Origin: Falsiphaeobacter marinintestinus
GTDB lineage: Bacteria; Pseudomonadota; Alphaproteobacteria; Rhodobacterales; Rhodobacteraceae
Assembly (NCBI RefSeq): GCF_007923355.1
Contig: NZ_VOGO01000009.1
Span: 62,001-126,000, forward strand
DNA: 64,000 nucleotides
Direction of reading: 5' to 3'
In this document: piece by piece, positions 27,340 to 36,083 of the stretch
Layout: each line of letters starts with the position of its first letter
Numbering within the stretch: position 1 is the first letter of the stretch
Notes under the pieces: model-generated
Told to the model about the DNA's origin: nothing
Databases searched by the model: none
What the model saw: the letters and a program-made list of their open reading frames with translations, nothing else
Made by a program: the position numbers and the translations under genes

Positions 27340-28405
27340 ACGGATCTTAGAATGGTTCGGACGTTCCTGGACGTCGAGCCATTCTGCCGAAGCGCCGCAC
27401 CGCGGCCCACGGACTCATGTCATCATTCTGGACGGTACCATGTCGTCGCTGGAGCCGGGGTTTGAGACCCATGCAGGCGTAACCTATCGGTTGTGCTGCG
27501 AAATGGGCGCGCAGGTGTCGGTCTATTACGAGGCTGGTGTGCAGTGGGACAACTGGCGCACGACCCCCGATGTTCTGATGGGGCGTGGCATCAACCGGCA
27601 GATCCGCCGTGCTTATGGGTACCTCGCGTCGCGGTATCGTCCGGGGGACCGGATCTTTCTGATGGGGTATTCGCGGGGGGCCTTTGCGGTCCGGTCGTTG
27701 GCGGGTGTGATTGACATGGTCGGGCTTTTGCGGGCCGAGTGCGCCACGGTGCGTAACATCCGCACCGCGTATCGCCATTATCAGGCCGAACCGACCAGCC
27801 CGCTGGCCCGAGCCTTTGCGAAACGGACGTGCCACGCAGAGGTTCCTATCGACATGGTCGGCGTCTGGGACACGGTGAAGGCACTGGGATTGCGGCTGCC
27901 GTATCTTTGGAAGATCAGTGAGCCGCAGCATTCGTTTCATACGCATAAGTTGGGTGACAGCGTCAGAAACGGCTTTCACGCGCTGGCGCTTGATGAACGG
28001 CGTCAGGTCTATGCCCCGGTGATGTGGGATTGCCCGCCGGGGTGGGAGGGGCGTGTCGAACAGGTCTGGTTTCGCGGGACCCACGGCGACATTGGCGGCC
28101 AGTTGAGCGGGTTTGAAGCCGCGCGACCGCTGGCCAACATTCCGCTGGTCTGGATGCTGGATCATGCCGAGATCTGCGGGCTGCCATTGCCCGATAACTG
28201 GCGGTTGCGGTTTTTCACGGACCCAGCCGCGCCTTCGGTCAGCACCTGGCGGGGCTGGGGCAAGATATTCTGGCTGCGTCGGGCACGGATGGTGGGGGCG
28301 GACCGGTCAGAGCGGTTGCATCCCAGTGTTCGGGTCGAAGACTATCCGCATGTTTTCAAAGGGCAGGGTGGGCTGATGCAGTTGGAGGAATTGCCCGAAC
28401 TTTAG
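27317..28405 (+). CDS. DUF2235-type alpha/beta hydrolase
   Basis: The 362-residue protein has the DUF2235 layout: an early THVIILDGT strand, a GINRQIRRAYGYLASRYRPG helix, the nucleophile elbow IFLMGYSRGAFAVRSLAG with catalytic serine, VPIDMVGVWDTVKALG, and VWFRGTHGDIGG carrying the likely histidine. This fold is shared with type VI phospholipase effectors, but many members are ordinary cytosolic hydrolases. Its start overlaps the previous gene by 23 bases, so translation is probably coupled. It ends 4 bases inside the convergent thioesterase gene. Confidence 0.85.
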   Translation: MSLSRLSKRILEWFGRSWTSSHSAEAPHRGPRTHVIILDGTMSSLEPGFETHAGVTYRLCCEMGAQVSVYYEAGVQWDNWRTTPDVLMGRGINRQIRRAYGYLASRYRPGDRIFLMGYSRGAFAVRSLAGVIDMVGLLRAECATVRNIRTAYRHYQAEPTSPLARAFAKRTCHAEVPIDMVGVWDTVKALGLRLPYLWKISEPQHSFHTHKLGDSVRNGFHALALDERRQVYAPVMWDCPPGWEGRVEQVWFRGTHGDIGGQLSGFEAARPLANIPLVWMLDHAEICGLPLPDNWRLRFFTDPAAPSVSTWRGWGKIFWLRRARMVGADRSERLHPSVRVEDYPHVFKGQGGLMQLEELPEL

Positions 28406-28887
28406 GTGCCCGGCATCTGCATCACGATGCAGGTGGTCGTCCCGGTGGCATACAGCTTGCCATCTGCGACGCCGCGGATTTCACCATGGGCCACGCCGGT
28501 GGATCGACCGACATGATCAATCTCGCCTATGCTATCGATGTCCATGCCCAGCGGAATGCTGCGCAGGATGTTAATCTTGTATTCCAGTGTCGTGTAAATC
28601 GACCCTTTCGGCACGCGGGTCATGATGGCGCAGGCCATGGCGCTGTCCAGAAGCGTGCCGTACCACCCGCCATGCACGGTGCCCATCGGGTTGGTCACAT
28701 CGAACGCCGGCGCGCCGCGAAACACCACGCGGCCCTCATCCACGCTGTGCAGGCGGTAGCCTGTGGTGCGGGCAATGGGGGGTGCGGGCAGGCGGCCGTC
28801 AAGGATGCCTTGCATGAATTCCAGCCCGGACAATTCCAGAATCTGGTCGGTTTTCAGCAGTTCGTTGTGATCGGTTGCATAGAACAT
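28402..28887 (-). CDS. PaaI-type hotdog-fold thioesterase
   Basis: The 161-residue hotdog protein has the PaaI signature NPMGTVHGGWYGTLLDSAMA and the following strand TTLEYKINILRSIPLG. Members hydrolyse aromatic or medium-chain acyl-CoA. The end reads GTTTCIVMQMPG, typical of the last strand. It overlaps the convergent DUF2235 gene by four bases. Confidence 0.88.
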   Translation of the reverse strand: MFYATDHNELLKTDQILELSGLEFMQGILDGRLPAPPIARTTGYRLHSVDEGRVVFRGAPAFDVTNPMGTVHGGWYGTLLDSAMACAIMTRVPKGSIYTTLEYKINILRSIPLGMDIDSIGEIDHVGRSTGVAHGEIRGVADGKLYATGTTTCIVMQMPGT

Positions 28888-28948
28888 GGTGCGGGTTCCC
28901 CCCCTGATTTCACATCAGGCTAGGAACCCGTCCGCGTGTGAGCAAGCC

Positions 28949-29818
28949 TTACGCCACGTTTTCCAGTTCAACCCGGGGTGTCACGCCAAGTGCGTGGCAG
29001 ACGTCGCGGGTCAGTTCGGGCCGGTTCAGCGTATAGAAATGCAGCTTGTCGACGCCACCGTCGATCAGATCGCTGCACAGTTCAGTGCAGATCGCGGTGG
29101 CCAGCAGATCTTCGCGACCGTCGCGGATGGCCTTGTCGAAGGCGTCTTCGATCCACTTCGGGATCGTGGTGCCACAACGCCGTGCAAAGTTGCGGGCACC
29201 TTTCCAGTTTTCAATCGGTAGAATGCCGGGTGTGATCTTGGAGCCGTCAATTCCGGCCTTTTCACAGGCATCGCGGAACCGGAAGAAGGTTTCGGCCTCG
29301 AAGAAGAACTGGGTCAGCGCTTCGTCGGCCCCGGCATCCAGCTTGCGCTTGAGCCAGTCGATATCGGCCTGAGCGGTTTTGGCTTCGGGATGAATGTCGG
29401 GATAGGCGCCGACCCGGATGGTGAAATCGCCGGCCGTGGACAGGGCTTCGATCAGTTCGACCGAGTTGGCAAACCCGTCGGGGTGCTGGGTGAACTGGCC
29501 TGCGCCTTTTGGCGGGTCGCCGCGCAGGGCGACAATTTCGTTCACGCCGGCCTCGGCAAAGCTTTTGGCAATCGACAGGGTTTCATCGCGGGTTGCATCG
29601 ACGCAGGTCAGGTGCGCGGCCACGTTCAGGCCAGAGGATTTGTGCAGCGTTGCCACCGCGTCGCGCGTCAGATCGCGGGTGGTTCCACCGGCACCATAGG
29701 TGACCGAGACAAAACGCGGGTCGAGCGGGGCCAGCGACTGCACGGTGTCCCACAGTCGAAACGACGCCTCCAACGACTGGGGCGGAAAGAATTCGAACGA
29801 AACAATTGGGGCGGTCAT
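28949..29818 (-). CDS. metF: 5,10-methylenetetrahydrofolate reductase
   Basis: The 289-residue flavoenzyme makes 5-methyltetrahydrofolate for methionine synthesis. Typical blocks are VSFEFFPPQ, FVSVTYGAGGTTRD, AHLTCVDATRDE, EIVALRGDPPKG, and TQFFFEAETFFRFRD. ATG 29818 gives the standard N-terminus. It is divergent from metR across 94 bases, the classical arrangement for MetR control, and a candidate MetR site lies in that gap. Confidence 0.95.
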   Translation of the reverse strand: MTAPIVSFEFFPPQSLEASFRLWDTVQSLAPLDPRFVSVTYGAGGTTRDLTRDAVATLHKSSGLNVAAHLTCVDATRDETLSIAKSFAEAGVNEIVALRGDPPKGAGQFTQHPDGFANSVELIEALSTAGDFTIRVGAYPDIHPEAKTAQADIDWLKRKLDAGADEALTQFFFEAETFFRFRDACEKAGIDGSKITPGILPIENWKGARNFARRCGTTIPKWIEDAFDKAIRDGREDLLATAICTELCSDLIDGGVDKLHFYTLNRPELTRDVCHALGVTPRVELENVA

Positions 29819-29865
29819 CGGCTGGCATCCTCGTGATTTCGTCCCTTGTTGCACGTTCGCGAATG

Positions 29866-29878
29866 TGAAACAAACTCA
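29866..29878. promoter_or_regulatory. Candidate MetR-binding site
   Basis: TGAA, five bases, CTCA at 29866-29878 departs by one base from the enterobacterial MetR consensus (TGAA, five bases, TTCA). It lies midway between the divergent metF and metR starts. Position and near-match support the call; binding is inference. Confidence 0.4.
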
Positions 29879-29912
29879 TTATCCTCAAGAACAACATGAG
29901 TGGAGCTGTGGT

Positions 29913-30818
29913 TTGCATATCGAATTCCGACATCTTCGGACGATCAAGGCCATTCACGATTGCGGCGGACTGGCCCGTGCGGCGGACCAGTTGAACATCA
30001 CGCAAAGCGCTTTGAGTCATCAAATCAAGGGGTTGGAAGATCAGACCGGGGTCGAGCTGTTTGTGCGTCGCTCAAAACCGATGAAGCTGTCGGCGGCGGG
30101 GATGCGGTTGCTGAGATTGGCCGAACAGGTGCTGCCCCAACTTGAGGCGGCGCAGGCCGAGTTTTCGTCATTGCGCGAGGGACGGACGGGGCGATTGCAC
30201 ATCGCGATAGAATGCCACGCCTGTTTTGAGTGGTTGTTTCCGGTGCTGGAAGCGTTCCGGAAAAACTGGCCCGATGTGGATGTCGACATCAAACCGGGTC
30301 TGGCCTTTGACGCGCTGCCTGCGCTGCAAAAGGAAGAGGTGGATCTGGTTGTGTCATCGGACCCCGAAGACATGCCCGGGATTACCTTCGTTGAGTTGTT
30401 TGACTATGCGCCGGTCTTTGTGGCCTCGGCGCAGCATCCGCTGGCGGCAAAACCGTTTATCGAGGCCAAGGATTTTCGGGGCCAGACGTTGATCACCTAT
30501 CCGGTTGAGCGGTCCCGGCTGGATGTGTTCAGCCAGTTGCTGATCCCGGCCAAAGTGGAACCCGCTGCAATCCGGCAGGTTGAGCTTACAGCGGTGATTC
30601 TGCTGTTGGTCGCATCGAACCGGGGGGTTTCGGTATTGCCCGACTGGGTGGTGCGCGAGGTCAAATACAGCTCGGATTATGTGACGCGTCCTTTGACCGA
30701 GCACGGGATCACCCGGCGGCTGTATGCGGCGGTGCGGGACGGTGATCTGGAAAAGCCGTTCATGCAGGAACTGATCCAGCTGGCCGGGAAAGAGGCGCAG
30801 AAACTGCAGGCGCAATAA
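29913..30818 (+). CDS. metR: LysR-family regulator of methionine genes
   Basis: The 301-residue protein has an N-terminal winged helix (EFRHLRTIKAIHDCGGLARA, then ITQSALSHQIKGLE) and a LysR effector domain. The sequence closely follows alphaproteobacterial MetR, whose co-effector is homocysteine. No ATG fits: the family N-terminus HIEFRHLR is preceded by TTG at 29913, with GGAG seven bases upstream, so TTG is the likely start. It is divergent from metF. A hairpin follows the gene. Confidence 0.88.
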   Translation: MHIEFRHLRTIKAIHDCGGLARAADQLNITQSALSHQIKGLEDQTGVELFVRRSKPMKLSAAGMRLLRLAEQVLPQLEAAQAEFSSLREGRTGRLHIAIECHACFEWLFPVLEAFRKNWPDVDVDIKPGLAFDALPALQKEEVDLVVSSDPEDMPGITFVELFDYAPVFVASAQHPLAAKPFIEAKDFRGQTLITYPVERSRLDVFSQLLIPAKVEPAAIRQVELTAVILLLVASNRGVSVLPDWVVREVKYSSDYVTRPLTEHGITRRLYAAVRDGDLEKPFMQELIQLAGKEAQKLQAQ

Positions 30819-30860
30819 CCTGCGGCTTGTGTCGGAGTTTTGAGTATTTTCAAAGAGAAG

Positions 30861-30881
30861 AAGGGGCAGGGTGCGCCCCTT
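30861..30881. terminator. Hairpin between convergent metR and MDR reductase
   Basis: AAGGGGC (30861-30867) pairs with GCCCCTT (30875-30881) around a 7-base loop, between two convergent stops. It is preceded by the AT-rich block GAGTATTTTCAAAGAGAAG, a relative of the inverted repeat near valS. Confidence 0.6.
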
Positions 30882-30896
30882 CCTCGCGGTGTGCCC

Positions 30897-31937
30897 TCAG
30901 ATTACCTTGACGATCTGCTTGCCGGTATTGCCACCTGTGAGCATCGACATGAAGGCAGCTGGCGCGTTTTCCAAGCCTTCGGCGATGTCTTCGAGATAGG
31001 CAATGTCACCGCTGGCCAGCTTGGGCGCGACCTGGTTCAGGAAGGCCGGGTATTGGTCAAAATGGTTCGAGATGATGAACCCGTTGACCGACAGGAATTT
31101 CACCAGAATGGTCCGCCAGATCGCAGGGGCGGTCAGGCCTTCGCCGCTGGCACCGGCACCCAGACCTCCGGCGTTGTACCAGCTGATCATGCCGCAGATC
31201 GGGATACGTCCGAAATTGTTCATCAGCGGCATGACGGCTTCGAGAACTTTGCCGCCGACATTTTCGAAATAGATGTCGATGCCATCGGGGCAAGCTGTTG
31301 ACAGATCCTGACGCAGGGCTTTGGCGGTGTCATAGGCGCGGTGGTCAAGGCAGGCGTCAAAGCCGAATTTTTCGACCGCGAGTTTGCATTTGTCGGGACC
31401 ACCCGCGATGCCGACGACGCGCAGACCGGCTTGTTTTGCGACCTGTCCCACCATTGAGCCAACCGGGCCGGTTGCGGCGGCGACCACGAGGGTTTCGCCG
31501 GCTTTGGGTTTGCCAAGCGCGGTCAGCCCGTACCAGCCGGTGAAGCCGGGCATGCCGAGCACGCCCAGGGCGGTTGTGATCGGGGCCTGCGCCGGGTCGA
31601 GTTTGCGCATCATGTTTGCCGGTTGCACGGCGTGTGTGGCCCAGCCGAACATGCCAAAGGCGAAATCACCGGGTTTGAAATGCGGGCTGTTTGACGCGAT
31701 GACCTGGCCTACGGCGCCGCCTTCCATGGTGCCGCCGACCGGGACCGGGGCGGCGTAAGACGCGCCATCATCCATGCGGCCGCGCATGTAGGGGTCGAGC
31801 GACATGTAGTGCACGCGCACCAGCACTTCGTCGTCACCGGGGGGTGGCATCTCGGCAGCTTCATAGCTGAAATTCTCGGGTCCGGGGGCTCCGGTCGGGC
31901 GGCTGGCCAGGGCCACCCGGTACATCTGTTCAGTCAT
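30897..31937 (-). CDS. NADP-dependent MDR-family oxidoreductase (CurA-like)
   Basis: The 346-residue zinc-free medium-chain reductase has the family N-terminus with SLDPYMRGRM, the membrane of the active site near GMPGFTGWYGL, and the NADPH-binding loop AATGPVGSMVGQVAK. It resembles bacterial curcumin/prostaglandin reductases that saturate enones. ATG 31937 follows GGAG. It is divergent from the inositol monophosphatase gene. Confidence 0.9.
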   Translation of the reverse strand: MTEQMYRVALASRPTGAPGPENFSYEAAEMPPPGDDEVLVRVHYMSLDPYMRGRMDDGASYAAPVPVGGTMEGGAVGQVIASNSPHFKPGDFAFGMFGWATHAVQPANMMRKLDPAQAPITTALGVLGMPGFTGWYGLTALGKPKAGETLVVAAATGPVGSMVGQVAKQAGLRVVGIAGGPDKCKLAVEKFGFDACLDHRAYDTAKALRQDLSTACPDGIDIYFENVGGKVLEAVMPLMNNFGRIPICGMISWYNAGGLGAGASGEGLTAPAIWRTILVKFLSVNGFIISNHFDQYPAFLNQVAPKLASGDIAYLEDIAEGLENAPAAFMSMLTGGNTGKQIVKVI

Positions 31938-32100
31938 CTGGCGTCTCCTCGATCGCGGTTCGGGGCAACGGTGCCGGGGGGTGTCGGTGTTGGCAAGAGC
32001 CGATGCACATGACGTCACGATTAAACCGGCTTGTTTGCGCCCTTGGCAAGGGCGGTCGGGCGGCGTATACGCGCGGCTTGACCGGACAGGAGCCAGAGCC

Positions 32101-32886
32101 ATGATAGGCAGCGCAAATCTTAACATCATGATCAAAGCCGCGCGCAAAGCGGGGCGGTCGCTTGTCAAGGATTTCCGCGAGGTCGAGAACCTTCAGGTGT
32201 CTGTGAAGGGCGCGGGCGACTTTGTCAGCCGGGCCGATCTGGCGGCTGAGAAGATCCTGAAAGACGAGTTGATGGGCGCGCGGCCGACCTATGGCTGGCT
32301 GGGCGAGGAAACCGGTGGCGAGGACGGCAAAGATCCGACCCGGCGCTGGATTGTCGATCCGCTGGATGGCACCACGAACTTCTTGCATGGCTTGCCGCAT
32401 TGGGCCGTGTCGGTTGCACTGGAGCATAAGGGCCAGGTTGTTGCGGGCGTCGTGTTTGACGCCGCGAAGGACGAGATGTTTTTCGCCGAAAAAGGTGCGG
32501 GATCATGGATGAATGACACGCGTCTGCGTGTGTCTGGCCGCAACCGGATGATCGAATCGATTTTTGCCACGGGCCTGCCGTTTGCCGGTCGCTCGGACCT
32601 GCCGCTGACTCTGCAGGATCTGGCGCGGCTGATGCCCGCCTGTGCCGGTGTTCGGCGGTGGGGCGCGGCGTCGCTGGACATGGCCTATGTGGCCGCAGGC
32701 CGGTACGATGGTTTTTGGGAGCGCCGTTTGAACCAGTGGGATCTGGCGGCTGGAATCGTTATCGTCAAGGAAGCTGGCGGGTTTGTCGAACCCATCACGC
32801 GCGGTGGCAACGTGCTGGAAGATGGCGAAGTCATCTGCTCGAACGAGCCGATTTTTGACCAGTTTTCCAAGATCATCCGGGGCTAA
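32101..32886 (+). CDS. suhB: Inositol-1-monophosphatase family protein
   Basis: The 261-residue Mg-dependent phosphatase has the metal-binding signature WIVDPLDGTTNFLHG (residues 83-97), the upstream GEETGG acid pair, and the C-terminal WDLAAGIVIVKEAGG. Family members hydrolyse inositol phosphates or related sugar phosphates; SuhB also acts in rRNA transcription in E. coli. ATG 32101 has AGGAG eight bases upstream. Its stop is 3 bases from the convergent GFA gene. Confidence 0.93.
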   Translation: MIGSANLNIMIKAARKAGRSLVKDFREVENLQVSVKGAGDFVSRADLAAEKILKDELMGARPTYGWLGEETGGEDGKDPTRRWIVDPLDGTTNFLHGLPHWAVSVALEHKGQVVAGVVFDAAKDEMFFAEKGAGSWMNDTRLRVSGRNRMIESIFATGLPFAGRSDLPLTLQDLARLMPACAGVRRWGAASLDMAYVAAGRYDGFWERRLNQWDLAAGIVIVKEAGGFVEPITRGGNVLEDGEVICSNEPIFDQFSKIIRG

Positions 32887-32889
32887 GAC

Positions 32890-33270
32890 TTAACTCTGAT
32901 CACATGGGTGATGGATGCCATCCACCCATGGCAGGTCCGCGTAGTCGCGCGGATCAATCCCTTCGATACAGCCAATGTTGATGCCGCATTCTGCGGGGTT
33001 TGATCGGCGTTGGTGATGCGTGTAGATCCCACAGGTCTTGCAGAAATAGTGTTTCGCCACGTGGGTGTTCCATGTGTAAAGACCCAGATTGTCCTGCCCC
33101 TGAAGCACTTTGACCTGCGCGGCAACGGCCGTCACGGCCCCGGGGCCGCGCCGCCGACAGATGGAACAATCACAGCGCGACGCACTTGCCATGCCATCGG
33201 GCAGATAAGCCTCGATCACCACGGTGCCGCAGTGGCAACTGGCCCGGCGGATGTCCGGCGTGTTGGTCAT
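32890..33270 (-). CDS. GFA-family zinc-binding protein
   Basis: The 126-residue protein has the zinc ligands of the glutathione-dependent formaldehyde-activating (GFA) fold: CHCG at residues 12-15, CDCSICRRRG around 33-42, and FCKTCGIYTHH. Substrate is usually unknown in this broad family. Its ATG overlaps the rhomboid stop by four bases, so the two genes are translationally coupled. Confidence 0.88.
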   Translation of the reverse strand: MTNTPDIRRASCHCGTVVIEAYLPDGMASASRCDCSICRRRGPGAVTAVAAQVKVLQGQDNLGLYTWNTHVAKHYFCKTCGIYTHHQRRSNPAECGINIGCIEGIDPRDYADLPWVDGIHHPCDQS

Positions 33271-34004
33271 CGGCGGCGGACCTTTGGAATGCGGCTTGAG
33301 GTGTAATCATATTCGGCGTCAGGATGTGGCGGATGGCCATGGGTGCGGCTCCAGAACGCAGGACCGCCGCGTCGCAACCACAATGGCACCGCCAGGATCA
33401 GCCCGGCAAAGAAGCCGCCCGAATGGGCCCAATAGGCAACGCCGCCGGTTTCGGGGTTCGCGCCGATTCCGCCGATGAACTGCAGGCCCAGCCAGACGCC
33501 CAGCATGACCCATGCCGGAATCGCAAAGACGCGGAAAAAGATGATCAGGATCAACAGGATATCGACCTTTGCCTTGGGGAACAGCAACAGGTATCCGCCC
33601 ATCACCCCGGCAATTGCGCCCGAGGCACCCACCGTGGGGACCTGTGAATAGGGGGCCGACGCCACATGGATCAGACCCGCGGCAATACCCGTCAGCAGGT
33701 AGAACAGCAGGAACGGGATATGCCCCATCTCATCTTCCAGATTGTCGCCGAAGATCCAGAGGAACAGCATGTTGCCGCCCAGATGCATAAACCCGGCATG
33801 CAGAAACATTGACGACACAAGGGTCTCGAACCCCTGGCCGTTCGTAATGCGCACTGGAAAGATCGCCCAGTCATAAAACAGCTGGTTCACAGCCGCATTG
33901 TCCAGCATGAAATACCCGAGATAGACCAATATGTTGGCGGCCATCAGGCTGTAGACGACATAGGGCGTGCGCCCTGACGGGTTGTGGTCGCGAATAGGAA
34001 ACAT
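33267..34004 (-). CDS. Rhomboid-family intramembrane serine protease
   Basis: The 245-residue protein has six membrane helices. The catalytic serine is Ser128 in VGASGAIAG and the catalytic histidine is His194 in WAHSGGFFAG. The early loop HAGFMHLGGNMLFLWIFG, with its conserved HxxxN-like element, also fits rhomboids. Such proteases cut membrane proteins within the bilayer. ATG 34004 is chosen by homology; the upstream frame looks non-coding. It forms a two-gene unit with the GFA gene. Confidence 0.92.
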   Translation of the reverse strand: MFPIRDHNPSGRTPYVVYSLMAANILVYLGYFMLDNAAVNQLFYDWAIFPVRITNGQGFETLVSSMFLHAGFMHLGGNMLFLWIFGDNLEDEMGHIPFLLFYLLTGIAAGLIHVASAPYSQVPTVGASGAIAGVMGGYLLLFPKAKVDILLILIIFFRVFAIPAWVMLGVWLGLQFIGGIGANPETGGVAYWAHSGGFFAGLILAVPLWLRRGGPAFWSRTHGHPPHPDAEYDYTSSRIPKVRRR

Positions 34005-34133
34005 GACGGCAGGCTGGTCCGAAACCGATCCGGCGTCAATGCGGTGTTTGAGGGCCACTGTGGGATTACGGTGCTGTGTCACGCGCGAAATCGTGATTTG
34101 ACCGCAAAGCGCGGTGCACCAGCATAATAGGCC

Positions 34134-34697
34134 ATGCGATATATTGTATTCACTGTCCTTTTCTCAGCGCTCACCGGAGGTGCCTCTGCCGAGGTCTGCC
34201 CGGACGCTCCGGATCATTCTGATCGCCTGAGCGGTTTGATCTCGCAGGTTCAGGACACCCGCGATGAGGCGACTGCCCGCGAAATCTCGAACCAGATGTG
34301 GGAGCTTTGGGCAGATGCCCCGGACGAAGTCGCGCAAGCGATTCTGGATCGTGGCATGTCGCGGCGGTCGGGATATGATTTTGCCGGGGCGCTGACTGAT
34401 TTTGACCGGCTGATCGACTACTGCCCGGATTATGCCGAAGGCTATAATCAGCGCGCGTTCGTGAATTATCTGAGGCAGGATTTTGCAACCGCGCTGGTCG
34501 ATCTGGACCGCGCCATTGCCTTGTCGCCCAACCATGTCGCGGCCATCAGCGGCAAAGCCTTGTCCCTGCTGGCGCTGCAGCGCACCGATGAAGCCCGTCT
34601 TGCGATGGCGCGCGCATTGGAGTTGAACCCCTGGCTGCCCGAGCGCGGCCTGGCCGGGCCGGGTGGCCCACTGGCCCCTGTTGGGAAAGACATCTGA
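34134..34697 (+). CDS. Exported TPR-repeat protein
   Basis: The 187-residue protein begins with a signal peptide (residues 1-19, ending GGASA). From about residue 70 it holds at least three tetratricopeptide-like helical repeats, for example AILDRGMSRRSGYDFAGALT, YNQRAFVNYLRQDFATALVD, and AISGKALSLLALQRTDEA. It probably acts in the periplasm as a protein-binding scaffold. It is not obviously linked to its neighbours. Confidence 0.8.
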   Translation: MRYIVFTVLFSALTGGASAEVCPDAPDHSDRLSGLISQVQDTRDEATAREISNQMWELWADAPDEVAQAILDRGMSRRSGYDFAGALTDFDRLIDYCPDYAEGYNQRAFVNYLRQDFATALVDLDRAIALSPNHVAAISGKALSLLALQRTDEARLAMARALELNPWLPERGLAGPGGPLAPVGKDI

Positions 34698-34698
34698 C

Positions 34699-35076
34699 TT
34701 AGGCGATGACCAGCGCGTCGGTCACGTCTGAAAGTGTCGTATCCAAAACCGGAATCGTCTGGCGCCCGGTGTCGATCGTGACGTCGTCATCGGTTTGCTG
34801 GATATCGAGAAAGCCCAGACAGACATCGCCTGAAACTCTCGAGTGTTTGAACTCGATTGCTTCTCCGGCTTCGAAGTCCAGGTTGTAGAAGCCGCCATTC
34901 CGAGCGTTGTCTCCAGCCCCACCGATCCCAGCCCCACCGATCAATGTGTCGTCACCGTATCCCCCGATCAGATGCTTGCTGCCGCCAGCGTCCAAAAGCC
35001 AACCATTGTCGCTGCCGCCGTGCACGTGGTCGTTGTTTTCACCGCCACTCAGGTTGACTGTATCCGGTCCCAACAT
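34699..35076 (-). pseudogene. RTX calcium-binding repeat protein fragment
   Basis: The 125-residue frame contains GGENNDHVHGGSDNGW and the nonapeptide-type IGGYGDDTLIGGAG, followed by a beta-rich C-terminus (DDVTIDTGRQTIPVLDTT). These are features of the C-terminal end of RTX proteins exported by type I systems. Two or three degenerate repeats and no upstream domain suggest a truncated remnant. ATG 35076 is arbitrary; 35124 is also in frame. It stops next to the convergent TPR gene. Confidence 0.55.
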
Positions 35077-35211
35077 CGGCACCACTGGGCACGCGCGCGT
35101 TTCAGGGCCCCGAGGGCCGTGCAACTTTCTGTGTGGCAGGTTTGGAAACGACGTTGTTCTTATGGCGTCACAGTTATAAACCTACAGTCGGATCGAACTT
35201 CGAGGTCCTGT

Positions 35212-35298
35212 GCGGGCGTGATGGAATGGTAGACATACCAGACTTAAAATCTGTTGGGCCTTGTGCCCGTGTGGGTTCGAGTCCCACCGCCCGCACCA
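35212..35298 (+). tRNA. tRNA-Leu (UAA)
   Basis: A complete 87-base class II tRNA: acceptor stem GCGGGCG paired with CGCCCGC, anticodon TAA at 35245-35247 in the loop CTTAAAA, a long variable arm, T-arm GGGTTCGAGTCCC, and encoded CCA at 35296-35298. It marks the left border of the accessory region. Confidence 0.95.
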
Positions 35299-35420
35299 AA
35301 TGTAAATAAACAGGTCACAAAATCAAAGCTTTAGTGATGTATCTGTTTTTTTGTTTCCACCATATTCCCAAAAACTTGGCCGTATCATACGTGATGCATA
35401 GATCCTGAGTCTCGTAGCGT

Positions 35421-35473
35421 TGATCCTCCCCACTGAAGTGGTCCGTCCCTATAGTTAGGAAACGGAGGATTTG
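35421..35473 (-). repeat. IS3-family right-end copy
   Basis: This block is a close copy, in reverse orientation, of 2813-2865. It lies just beyond an OrfB C-terminal remnant on the minus strand, so it is the right end of a second IS3-family copy. Confidence 0.6.
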
Positions 35474-35525
35474 ACCTTTTACCCTTGTTCGGACCACCCG
35501 GCTGGAGATTTTCCGGGGGATGGGC

Positions 35526-35800
35526 TCAGGAGGTTTTCCGCGCCTCTGAGCCATTCATCAGCGTGATCGGTGGGTTGTTACCGATGGCGCTGTGTGGGCG
35601 AATTCGTTGTAGTCTCTCCGTCACTCCTCTGTCACCGGCAGGTCATTGCCAGCAATCACCGAGAGGCATCTTTGACCTAGCGTCGTCAAGGCTCATGAAC
35701 CAGTGCGTGACATGGTTCATTCTGTTGGCTTTCCTGGGCGGGAGAAGTCCAGAACGACGCCATTTTGATCGACCGCGTGTCAATGCCAAATACGAGAAAC
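35526..35800 (-). pseudogene. Degenerate IS3-family OrfB (C-terminal part)
   Basis: The minus strand reads, in shifting frames, LDFSRPGKPTE, then HWFMSLDDARSKM, then RIRPHSAIGNNPPITLMNGS, ending at the stop at 35526-35528. These are the last conserved blocks of an IS3-family DDE transposase, after the catalytic glutamate region. Frameshifts and a missing N-terminal half show an old, inactive copy. The stretch between 35800 and about 36083 has no gene I can support. Confidence 0.7.
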
Positions 35801-36083
35801 CGAACGACGGGCAACGCGACAAAAGCCTTGCGATGCAACTTCTTGCCCGAAGAAATCCTTGACCACAGTGAGCGAAAAAAAGAACGGGCGCGCCATCGTC
35901 GGTGTGAGTGCCTGTCTTTGGATCACTCCGACTCAAGAAATCCGCCCCCAAGAAATTCGGGTCAGTCATCGGTGATGCGGGAATGCAAGACCCTTGGAGA
36001 AATCATGGACGTTTGGAGATTTGTCATTTGTGCAGCGCTGATCATAGCTTAGAGGGGGAAGTTGGATTTCGGGAGCGCGCGAA

